Below are positions 49,435-60,037 of a stretch of 64,000 bases of DNA, piece after piece. Location: the NCBI GenBank assembly GCA_000733355.1, contig JNVV01000003.1:1933780-1997779 (forward strand). Reading direction: 5' to 3'. A model generated the notes under the pieces. The model was given only the letters and a program-made list of their open reading frames with translations. It was not told the origin of the DNA and did not search any database. Source of the DNA: Falciphora oryzae (lineage: Eukaryota > Ascomycota > Sordariomycetes > Magnaporthales > Magnaporthaceae). Position numbers and translations under genes: made by a program. Every line of letters begins with the position of its first letter. The stretch's first letter is position 1.

Positions 49435-52400
49435 ATGAACGGATTGCCGAATCAAGACGACCGCCGCCGGCGGCTCCTCAGCCTTGCGAAGGAATGGAAG
49501 ATCCCGACGGGCGCGCTGCCCTCAGTGGCCCGACCACCGGAGTCACCGTCGTGGCCGGAGCCGCCGGGCCCCAACGACGACTTTATGGCTGAGGAGCTTC
49601 TCAAGCGCCACAGGCTCTCTGCCGACCCGGCTCAATCCCCACAGGGCGGCCGGAGACTCTCATTCATGGGTGGTGGCAAGAAGAAAGGCTGGGAACTCGC
49701 GGAAATCTCTGAGACGCTTGACGCCCATGTCGCCGCTGCCGGGCCGCCAGCCGTAGCCCATGCGCTCATCAAGAAGTTGCAGGCCGGCGGCGGCAACGTC
49801 AACGTTGCTGTCATGAAGGGCAACAAGACGACCCTCTTGAATAGGAGAAAGAGCCTTGGGAATACCGAGCGCAGTCGTATCCTGCAAAGGGCCGTACAGA
49901 ACCAGCAGGCCGACATGGTGGCCGTGCTCGTCCAGTACGCCGACCCCTTGACGCTCGACGCGGCCCTGCCAATGGCGATCCGTGGCGGCAACCAGGCCAT
50001 TGTCCAGTTGCTGCTAGCCCATGGCGCGAATGTGTCGCAAACATCAGAAGGCCTCGAGATTTTCCACCAGCTGTGCGCTGCTGGTGGACAGGCCGACATG
50101 GTGGCGCTGATCTTGGCGTCCAACGGCCGGCCCCCGCCAAACATAGTCTCTCAGTCCATGGTGGCTGCCACCCAGAAGGGTTGCCTCGACACGGTCCTCC
50201 AGCTGAGCCGCTCGACGGCGGACGCCAACTACGATGGTGGCGCCGCCCTCAAGACGGCCGTTGCTCAATGTCGGGGTGATATTTGCCTGGCTATCCTGAC
50301 GGGCGCCAAGCCCCCTGCTGGCCCCTGCTTGAGCGACGTCTTCACCCAGCTGTTTTCTCACCCAACGATCATCCCCAACGAGAAGCTAGCACTTGCCGAG
50401 ATGCTTCTCTGCGCTGGAACTGAAGGCGACGCCGTCTCGGAGGCGCTGATACAGGCCGCGGCCACCGAATTCTTCGATATGGTCCAGCTACTGATAGAAT
50501 ACGGAGCCTCGGTCGAGTATGAATATGCCAAAGTCTTGCGCACAGCGATAGCGCATGGGAGGGCCAGCCTGGTGCCATTACTACTTAACGATACCACAAC
50601 GCTCAGCCCAGCATGCGCCTCAGAGTGCGTGCTGAAAATCCCCAGGCGAGTCACCTCCGAGGAGCGCCATTCGCTCCTCTTATTACTACTGCGCAAGGGC
50701 GCAGGAGGGCCGCCCCTAAGCGAAGCCCTCATCGGCGCAGCCGAAGACGTCGACGTCGAATCCGTCAAGCTTCTCCTTTCGCCATACTTCCCCGGCGACC
50801 CAGGACGGCTTGAACCGGACCATGACGTGAGACGGGGCCCTCGCGGCCTTATTCGCGACAAGCACGACGTGGCGTCGGTCGATCACAAGGGAGGGCAGGC
50901 CTTGCGGCTCGCTGTCATGACCAGGAGCGTGGCCGTCGTGAAGCTGATTCTATCCGCTAGGCCATTGGCAGAAACACTGACAGCGGTATTCCCTACAGTG
51001 ATGTCGCTGCCGCCGGTTGACCGCTACCAGATAACAGAGCTCTTTTTGGCTGCCGGGGTCAAGGGCCCATGTGTTTCGCAGGCGCTGCAGGGCGCCATCG
51101 AGGAGCATCCCCCGAAGCGGGACGAGCGATTCATCTCCCTCCTGCTAAAGCACAACGCCGACGTAAATTTCAACGGCGGCGCTGGCGTCATCTCGGCAGT
51201 GTCCCACGAGGACCTCCGCTTGCTCGAAACGCTCCTTCAAAGTCAGCCCACACCACAAACAACAGTAACCGCTGTCTCCAAAGCCATGCTGTCTGCCGAC
51301 GTGGACACCCGCTTCAAGATGATTTCAGCCCTCCTTGCCAACTACACGCCGATTCTGCTTAGTAATGAGATTGCCGAGGCATTGATCATTTCTCTGCAAG
51401 AAAACCCTGTAGACACGAGACTGGTAGAAGTGCTGATAAAGCAGGGCAGCGCCGATGTCAACTTTAATTCGAGCGCGCCATTCATACTCGGTGAGTTGTC
51501 ATCCGATGTTCTTTGGCATTCTGACACAGCTACCCTTTTCCGCTGCACTCTCCTTTCAAACCTTGTCACCCTCTCTAGCTTGTTTACGTGGCTGACGCAT
51601 CATCCTTTGGGGATATACAGCTGTCCGACAACCAGAATTCGAGGTTGTGGACCTCATGTTGCGCGCTGGAAAGCCAACCCAGGAGACGCTTGAACGCGGA
51701 CTTCACAAAATTGCCGACCTGAACTCGACGCCGGACAAGGCCCGCAAGATGGAGGCCATTTTGGCCCGGATGAAAAAGAAGGAGTCGGCCACAGGCCTCC
51801 TCGTGGCCGAAATCACGGCGGTTCTGAACACACCGCCGGACAAGCGGGTGTTCTCGGGTGTCAAGGCTCTCTTGAACGCCGGGGCCGACGTCAATGTTCA
51901 CAAAGGACGCAGCCTGTGTGTCGCTATCAAGGGCAGAGACCCTCAACTCGTTGACATAATTTTCGCCGCGCGGCCTAGCCCCGAGTCCATGGCCACGGCC
52001 ATGCCCTGTGCCGTAAACATCACGGACCCGATGGACCGGCTAGCTTTCACACAGAAGCTTCTGGAGGCTGGGGCGCCGGCGAGGGAGGCGAACCGGGCGC
52101 TCGTGCACGCCGTCAAGGACAGGACCGATGACTTGCCACTGATTAATCTTCTAGCTGGCAAGGCGGACAGTACGGATGGCGAGGCGGTGACATTGGCGGT
52201 TAAGAAGGAGAGGCCCGACATCGTCGAACTTGTGCTCATCAAGACGCCTAGGAACTACGCCGTCCCAGTGCTCAACGGCTTGTTGACCGAGGCGATGCAA
52301 ATGCAGAACCTGGATATGAGAAAGGGCGTCTGCCAGATGCTCCTGCACGCGGGGGCATCGGGCCTGGCAGTGTCGGATGCCCTCCTCGTCGCGGCTTCAA

Positions 52401-55156
52401 CCGGAGACCTCATGCTTGTCAGCACCCTCGTCTACGCCGGGGCGAGCATCGAGCACCAAGAGGGACAGGCGGTTGTCGAGGCCTGTAGGTCAGGCGCGCA
52501 CGAGGTTCTCAAGCTGCTCCTCTCGACGCCCGCAACTATCGAGAAGCAGACGCTGCTCAGGGGCTTCCAGGCGTCGACATCGATTGGCGATCTGCAGAAG
52601 CGCTGTGCTGTTGTCCGCCTGCTGCTCGAGAGGGGAGTCACTGGCGAAGTCGTCGACGCCGAGCTGGTGTCGGCGGTGAAATATGGCGACAAGGGCATCG
52701 ACCTCGTCCGGCTCCTGCTCCAGTGGGGCTGCAGCCTGGACCACAACAGAGGCGAGGCTATCTGGACAGCAACACGCAGCGCTTTCCTCGGCAGTCTGCG
52801 CATCATGTTGGGACTCGAGGACGTTGGCGGCAAGCAGAAGCGCCCGTCCCACGCGACCATGATCCAGTCTCTCAAGGCTAGCTGGCGGCTCGCCGCCGGG
52901 CCTCGGTACGAGGTCATCGAGATGCTTTTCGAGGCGGGACTGCCCGTGGGCGAGGATGTAGAAGTTGGGCTCACCAAGGCCGTCAATGACGAGGAGCAGG
53001 TCGACTTGAAGCTAGTGCAGCTGCTGCTTGAAAAGGGCGCTTCGCCGACTGCTAACGCGTGCCGGGCGCTGTGCGATGCGACGCAGAAGCTGCTGCGCCC
53101 CGTCGTCGACCTCTTCCTCGAGCGCGAGGTCTCACCAGAGGACCTATCGTGGACCTTTGCACAAGCCTTTAGTCCGACTAGCACTCCGATTTGGCTCTCC
53201 GAGGACGGAATCGTTGTTGCGAAGCGCTTCCTGGACAAGGGCGCACGGGGTGACGGTATCTCGTCTGCCCTTGCCTCTGCGATCGACGCATACGGGTCCG
53301 AGAGGGATGGGATTGCCCGGCAGTTCGCCGAACTCCTCCTTGCTTCAGGCGCGGACGTGAGCTTTGACTCTGGGCAGGCGCTCCAGATGGCGGCGAGAGC
53401 GGGCGACGCAGAGCTCATCCAGCAGCTGCTGGCGCAGAAGCCGACGCCTCAGGCGGTTTCCATGGCACTGCCGCACGTATTCGACCTGAAGCTCCCTGAG
53501 GACAAGGCTCTAGAGCTCGTCTCTCTGTTTGCCCAATACAGGGACGGGGAGGTGGGACTCAACGTCATGACAGTACAGCCAGACTCGGAGCCTGTGGTGT
53601 TCAAGGCGCTGGACCGCTACCCAAGGTCCACCAAGATGGTGCAGACTTTGCTGGACGCCGGTTATTATTTCGACAGGATAAAGACGGCGCGGATCATGGA
53701 CGAGGTCGAGGAAGAGCAAGTCAGCCTACTGCTCTGGGCGCTGCTGCAGCCCCAGAAGAAGATCAGCAGCGCGGTCATCCTGCTGCTCATTGAAAACGGC
53801 GCCAAGGTGGACTTCGAGTCGTCTGTGACCAAGACGACGCCGCTCATGGTGGCTGTCAAGAGCAGGCGGCTCGACATCGTTAGAGCGCTCATCCTGGCGG
53901 ACCCGGAGGTCGTTAATGTGACGGACGCTACAGGGAACACAGCACTCACACTGGCAACCCAGATAGGCGGCGAGGTCGGGACGGCCATGATGACGTCTAT
54001 CTTGGCGGCGGAGCCGTCCAAAGACGACGGGTCCCTGCACAATGCGGCGCGCGAGCTGAACCTGCGCGCAATGCAGGTGCTCGCCGAGTTCGGGCACGAC
54101 GTCGACTTCCCCAGCCCCCTGCACGGCGGGCGCAGCGCTCTCGGAGAGATCTGCTTCCACGCGGCCGACATGCCCCTCACACCGGCGCGCGAGAAGGCTA
54201 TGGAAAAGGCGATGGCGTTTCTGATGGATCATGGCACAGACTTGACCATCCGGCTAGAGGAGAAATCGGTGCTACTCCTGGCGTTCGAGTCGCAGGAGCC
54301 AGTAACCACGGCAAAGGCACTGCTGAAAGTGGGCATGTGGAAGCACGTCAACAAGCCCTTCAACTACTACACGGACGGGCACTTCACGTACTCGCCGACC
54401 GAGTACGTGGCGCGCGTCATGACGAGCGCCAAGCTGGGCAGCGAGGAGAACCGCGAGCAGCTGCTGACGCTGCTCAAGGCGAACCGCGCGTCGAGCGTCT
54501 TCTACGCCAACGACGGGCCTCAGCCCGAAGGCGCCCAGGGCCTACCGGACGAGCTGCTACGGGCGGAACGAGAGCGACGGGCGCGCGCGGAGCGGCTGCG
54601 GCTGGAGCGCGAGGACCACCAGGGCGCGCTCGTGCGCACCGACGAGATGGCGACGCTGCAGAACCGCATCGCCGAGGAGAAGGCGGCGGTCGAGGACGCG
54701 CGCGACCGGCGGCGGCGGGCCGACAAGCTCGAGGCGATGCGCGAGTGGGTGGCGGCCGAGGAGGACGCCTTCTCGCGCAAGGTGGCGGCGCAGCGGGCCG
54801 AGCGCGAGGCGGCGCTCGACCACGCGCGGCTCGCGGCCGAGTCGGAGCTCGAGAAGGCCCGGCTCCTGGCCGAGACGGAGGTCGAGACCGAGGCCCGCAA
54901 GCAGCGCCGCCAGATCGAGTACAAGAAGGCGCTGGGCGAGGAGCAGCTCGCGACCGAGCGCCAGATGTCGGCGGTCAGGGCTGCCGAGCGCGAGGAGGTT
55001 GCGCGCCACGAGGAGCGGTCCGACGGGCGCACGCGGGCGCGGCTCGCGCAGCAGCGCGCGCTCGTCGACTCGCAGACGGCGCTGGCCGGGACGCTAGGGA
55101 ATGCCGGGGTTACAGGACGCAGGCAGATTGGATATATCACGGGCGAACTGGATTGA
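49435..55156 (+). CDS. Giant ankyrin-type repeat protein with C-terminal coiled coil
   Basis: Function unknown; probably a large scaffold or sensor. Two exons, 49435-51490 and 51621-55156, joined by a 130-nt intron (GTGAGT donor, TACAG acceptor), give 1,863 residues from the first ATG of the frame. The frame continues upstream to 49282 with plausible protein, so the true start may be further 5' behind an intron. Most of residues 150-1450 is built of ankyrin-like helices (LLL..GADVN). They recur as a supra-repeat of about 100 residues: a GGxALxxAV unit, an ARPxxxT...LP unit and a VSxAL...AI unit; about eleven copies can be recognised. More standard ankyrin repeats follow near 1430-1530 (TPLMVAVKSRRLDIV). 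Residues about 1663-1830 are a continuous Arg/Glu/Ala-rich coiled coil, and the end is a short Gly-rich tail. No catalytic domain, signal peptide or membrane segment is seen. Confidence 0.85.
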
Positions 55157-55632
55157 GGGATTCTGGCTTTGGAGATTGGTTACCGCCCCTTGTTTTCTTT
55201 GCTTACTTTTTTTCTGTCTCCCTCGCGGAGTTTCCCAACTCGGTGATGACGGTACCTGTTTTTATTTTTATTTTTATTTTTTATTTTCTTTTTTCCCTCT
55301 GCCTTTTTTGTTCTGCTCGGCGCTCTTTACGAAACATATACAGTCTGTAGCCTGCAAATTTTATAATGATACCATGTGTTATAGCTCCTTGATCTTTACG
55401 GGAACCTGTGCCAGTGTTGTTTTGGATCATTTTACTTTGTTCATTTGTCTTTCGATCTTCTGCCTAGGCCGTGAAGGCGGAGAGAAACGCTCGGATCCCA
55501 TGGTGCGGACAATGTGCACCCCTGGTCGCATCTATCCTCCTCTTTCGCTCCATGACGCCGGTCCCCAAGAATAATCACGGCAAAAAAACATTCATTTGGC
55601 TTTTCTCTCTCTCCGAATCGCCTCATCATTTT
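55157..55632. other. Convergent 3' region with T-rich repeat
   Basis: This 476-base region separates the converging ankyrin and thioredoxin genes. It contains a TTTTTA-type microsatellite at about 55258-55285 and further T-rich sequence, and must hold both 3' UTRs. No gene is seen. Confidence 0.55.
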
Positions 55633-56265
55633 TTAAGCCGACGCGGGGTGGTTGGCGGCGATCAGGGCCTCCAGCTTGGGAGGGACGGCGCCGACGACCT
55701 CGTCGACCTTCTCGCCGTCCTTGAAGAGCAGGAAGGTGGGCATGGCGCGGACGCCGTACTCCTGCGAGACGTCGGGCAGCTGGTCGACGTCGACCTTGAC
55801 GTAGTGGATGTTGGGGAACTTCTCGGACCACCTGATGCGCGAAAAGAAAGAAGCAAGCTATTGTTAGTATTGCAACCATTAAAGCAGAGACGGGCAGGGA
55901 AAGGTGGTAGGGGAAGGAAGGAGAGAGGACGGGAAGACGTACTCTACGATCTTGGGCGAGATCATCTTGCAAGGGCCGCACCAGGTGGCGAAGAAGTCGA
56001 CGAGGACGACCTTGTGTTGGGTGATCGCGTCCTTGAACTCCTCTCGGCTCTGGGCATCGTGGACAGTCATGTTTGCGGGTGTGCTGCGGAAGCCTCGGGC
56101 GGGTACTACTGCTGCTTGTGTCCTGCGGACGAAGGGCGTTGTTCTCCTGGCGGCGGCGGCGGAGACGAGTCTTTGTGTTGTTGTTGTTGCGGTGATGGAA
56201 GGTCGGAGCAGGATTGTGGTGGCCGTGGTGGTGGGGAGGACTGACTTGATGAGTAGCCTGGACAT
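55633..56265 (-). CDS. Thioredoxin, probably mitochondrial
   Basis: Small dithiol oxidoreductase that keeps protein thiols reduced and supplies electrons to peroxiredoxins and reductases. Exons 56265-55943 and 55831-55633, with a 111-nt intron (GTACGT donor, ATCAG acceptor), encode 173 residues. The active site is WCGPC at 95-99, and the cis-proline is in AMPTF. The thioredoxin fold alone occupies residues 66-173. Residues 1-65 are rich in Arg, Ser, Thr and Ala with no acidic residue, which is typical of a mitochondrial presequence, and RGFRSTPAN resembles a processing-site region. Met66 (MTVHDAQS) matches the usual start of cytosolic fungal thioredoxins, so a shorter product of 108 residues could also be made. 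The neighbour upstream on the same strand is a sulfate permease, loosely linked through sulfur metabolism. Confidence 0.92.
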
Positions 56266-57402
56266 TTTTTTTCTTCGGGTTGAGAAGGGTGACGTGGGGC
56301 GGGGTTATTATTATATACTAGTAAGGTGGAAGGGATAATGTACAAGGCAGGAACCGGAGGATGGCACGAGGATGGGATGGATGGAACTGGAACTCGCAGG
56401 TAGGTACCCTCGCTGGCGCGCGCGATTGGAAATACCAGGACTGCGGGCTTTGTGGAGGGGCGAGCTGCTGCTGGGTTGGAGCGCTGCATCAGCTCAATGC
56501 GGTGCAGAAAAATTCCATGGGGCTGAGTGCTCCGGGCGGCCGCGGGCATTGACTAATCGCGATTCCATCTTGACAGTGACAAATCACGCAACTTGGGACA
56601 GTAACAGATCTGCATTTGATCTCATAGTCCATTCCTGGTTAAGTGACTGAACCCAAGAAACCTCACTTTAAAAGGACCCGTAGCTGTTTACCAAAGGTTT
56701 GGAAGTGCTATCATCATTAGAACAGCTATGTCCCTTTGACCACTACTGAAAAGTCGAGCTTCCCAAATTGTTAGTACTGATCATATGTTAGCACAGTCCG
56801 TCACCATTGCCCCTCAGCAGCACAACCCAGCGATGACGCGAGCCGGGCAGCACGACAGGGGAAGGAAGGGTTCAGCGAGCTCCAGGTGGGGGACTCCAGC
56901 TGAAGACGTGCTGCCGGCAGTCGGGCAATCTCGTCATGACGGCTTGCGAGTGACAAATCTGCACGCCGCCGAGCTTCGCCGATTGCAAGATCTCGGACAT
57001 GGCCAACCAACCAACAACCAAACCCCGCTGCGCCTGAGCCCGGGCAGCTCCGTTGGACGTCGGCCTCGGCCCTTTATGACCAGACGCATCCGTCCTTACA
57101 CATCATCTGACCTGGACACCCATCTGATTGTCCGAAAACAGATTGGACTTGCCACAGATCTATTATGATCCCATTAATCGCTGCAACACGAACCCTAAGG
57201 AAAGATAGCTATACATGCTGACGGCATCGATGTTTCATACAAGAGGAACAGAGGTATCCAGAAAAGCAGCCAATCCCAAGCCCCAGCAGGTCCACGTCCC
57301 CAAACACAACAAACCTGGTCCAGTAAGCAGCCGTTCCATGCGGTCTAACACTGAGAGGGCAAAAAATACTGGATAAAGCAGGGTGCCATAGACACAGGAT
57401 AA
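56266..57402. other. Intergenic region upstream of thioredoxin
   Basis: About 1.1 kb with no gene. It should contain the thioredoxin promoter on its left and the sulfate permease 3' UTR on its right. I see no repeat or RNA gene. Confidence 0.5.
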
Positions 57403-60037
57403 TTATGATCGCGCGTGGCTCTGAATGCTCTGAATGGCGCTCTCAACAGCCTCGGCAACGTCCACGTGGAAGAATGGCCTATTAAGCCCATACACGGGCA
57501 CCAGCCTGCCTCCCGCGGAGTTGCCCCGGGGTGAGCTGACAGCGCTCTTCTCCGGGTCCTCAGGGTCGTCGCGGCGCTCCAACAACGGCACGCCCTCGGG
57601 TCTCTCCACGATTGACACGCTAAAGAGCGGCGCCCACGAGGGCGTCGCTTGGCCTGTCTTGGGGCTGCCGTCTGAGTCGCCGTCCCGATCCTTGGTGTCG
57701 ATCTCGGATACGCCACGGGATGTGTCGCTGGCAGCGCCAGAGTCCTCAAAGCCGAAGCCCGCGGCCACGAGCGCACGCTTGGTCCATCGGTTGCCAACCG
57801 CAGCGAAGTGCCACTCGACCGGGGACGGTGCTGCGTGTTTCGCGAATTGGTTCTTGAGGTCGATGAGCGCTTGCACCGACGTCACATCCACGTGGTTAAC
57901 TCCGCTGAAGTCAAGGGTCACGGCGCGTAGGATCGGCCGAGATGCCAAATCTTCCGACACTGCCTGGCCGCGGCGCGGCCCAGGGTCATTCCATGGACGG
58001 TCCTGTATCTAGTGTTAGCCAAACCCCAATCATTCTTGTCTGAGTTGTAATCGGGCAAATACGAACCCCAATCTTGGCGAAATTATCGAGCACGGTGCGA
58101 CGCGTCTTGCCGTAGATATAAACGGTGAGAAGGTCGAGGTGCGCAGCCGAGTTTGTGTAGTTGAAGCCGTCGGGGAATTTGTACACAAAGACTCCAGGGT
58201 GGACCTGTTGGATCGGGATGTCGGGGTTCGAGTTGTCGTGGCGTTTCTCGTCAAGATAAGCATCGCGGCCGCTCTTTGACGCAGCCAGCTCCTCGGGCGT
58301 CGCACCCGAGGTGCTGGTGGTTGTGTAAATCTGCGTCTGGCCCAGGAAGCGACCGGGTGACCGGGCCGTCCTGAAGAGAAGGAGCGCAAGAGAGGCGACC
58401 ACGTTGAGATAAATGCCGTTCTCGATGTTGGTGAAGATGGCTAGGAGCACACCGGCGAAAAACACAATAACCTCGATGGGCGACGTCATCCAAAACTGAT
58501 AAACTGTGCGTGGCGGGGTGATGAGGTCACCAACGGCGTGAATGATCATGGCCGCCAGGCTAGACGAGGGAATGTAGAAGAAGACAGAAGTCAGGACGTA
58601 GAGTGCTAGAAGGACGATAGCGGCAGTGAAAATGCCGGCCAGGGGTGTGCGGACGCCAGCCTTCGCTTTGATGGCCGTCCGGGAAAAGGATCCCGTGGCA
58701 GGGTAACCGCCAAGGAAGGGACCGAACACGTTGGAGAAGCCAATAGCGACGAGTTCCTGTGACGGGTTGATGATATAGTTGTTGATGCGGCCAAATGATT
58801 TCGAAATGGCAATGTGCTCGATGATAAGCACAATGATGGTGACAGGCAGGTCTGGTAAAACAGCGTCGAGGACCCTCTTGCTCATAACGGGAGCTCCGGT
58901 GTGTTGGAACCCTGTTGCAGGAATGAAGCCCACTTAGTATCTGGCCGTGTATCTATCTCGGTGTCTGAGGTGCCTGTGGATTGTATAAAACACAGATAAG
59001 GCGTAGCAGGACAGTGAACTTACCACTAGGGACCGGTCCGAGGATCTTGAACTTCGCCTTCTTGGCATCAGTGACGTTGCGGTTAACCAGATAACTAATC
59101 AGGATGTACAGCAGGATGACAAAGGCCATTCGGAGGGTAGCAATAAAGAACCACATCTTCTGCTTCCTCGGCTGTCTCTTGGCCATGAAATTGCAGAAGC
59201 CGCGGATCAGGTAGAGCATCGCGAGGGCGGAGAGCCCCATGGCTGCATCTCGCTTGGTCTGTGGCAGAGCCTTGAGGGTGTTGATGATGACCATGTGGGT
59301 TGCGTCGCGGGTGTTGACGCTGCTGAGGCCCATCATGGTTGGCACCTGTCCGCAGGCGATGCTGATGGCGGCGCCGGTCATGAAGGACGCGATCGCGGTA
59401 AGGGAGATGAACTCGACGATAAAGCCAAGACGAAGCAGGCCTAGGCCAAGTAGCACCGCACCGGACAGCAGGGCCAGGCAGCGCGCGATCTGCTCAGCAG
59501 GGATGTCGGGCTGTGTATCATGGACTCGGATCACGATGTTTCCCACAATGGTGGACATAACGGCCACCGTACCGATCGTTATGTCTTTGCTTGTGGCGAA
59601 AGCCCAGTACAGGAGGAAACCGACGAATGAGGTGTAAAGGCCGAACTCGGGCGGCAGCTGCGCCAGGCCGGCGTAGGCCATGCCTTGCGGCACAACCACA
59701 AAGCCCACGGTGATTCCTAGTTGGGGTCAGCATATATGCGGCATCGGATAGATGCATGTAGTTAATCTTGGAGGTCCTCACCGGCAATCAGGTCCCCGGC
59801 CAGCCATTTCAGGTTGTAATGCAAAATCCAGTCGACAAAGGGGAATAGCGAGCGCACGTAGGACCTGACGCCCTGCCTGGTTGGCACGAGCTGCAGCAGC
59901 GCGTCCTTGGCGGTGGGCTCGGTCTCGACATAGCGGGAGACGCCAATGGGGTTCCCGGGGATGGCGGCGCGCCTCTCCTTGCTGTACAGGTCGGTGTCGA
60001 TCCCGACAAGTCGGGCGGCGGAGCGACCGGGCGCCAT
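57403..60037 (-). CDS. Sulfate permease (SulP family, STAS domain)
   Basis: Plasma-membrane sulfate importer feeding sulfur assimilation, most like Neurospora sulfate permease II (CYS-14). Four exons, 60037-59782, 59716-59024, 58911-58067 and 58002-57403, with introns of 65, 112 and 64 nt, give 797 residues, the family norm. The N-terminal cytosolic part leads into FPFVDWILHYN and the conserved sulfate-transporter segment VVPQGMAYAGLAQLPPEFG. Ten or more hydrophobic segments follow to about residue 560, including GGYPATGSFSRTAI. The C-terminal STAS domain contains VTLDFSGVNHVDVTSVQAL and is interrupted or followed by a Ser/Asp/Pro-rich disordered stretch (about 690-765). The third intron has a GTTCGT donor. 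Sulfur-limitation control through a CYS-3-type bZIP factor is known for the family, but I found no matching site in the 600 bases upstream. Transport of a related oxyanion such as molybdate is less likely because a STAS domain is present. Confidence 0.93.

Noticed and set aside
54337..55350. 337-codon plus-strand frame overlapping the ankyrin 3' end
   Set aside because: It is a shifted frame of the Arg/Glu/Ala-rich coiled-coil region; the true frame continues cleanly to 55156.
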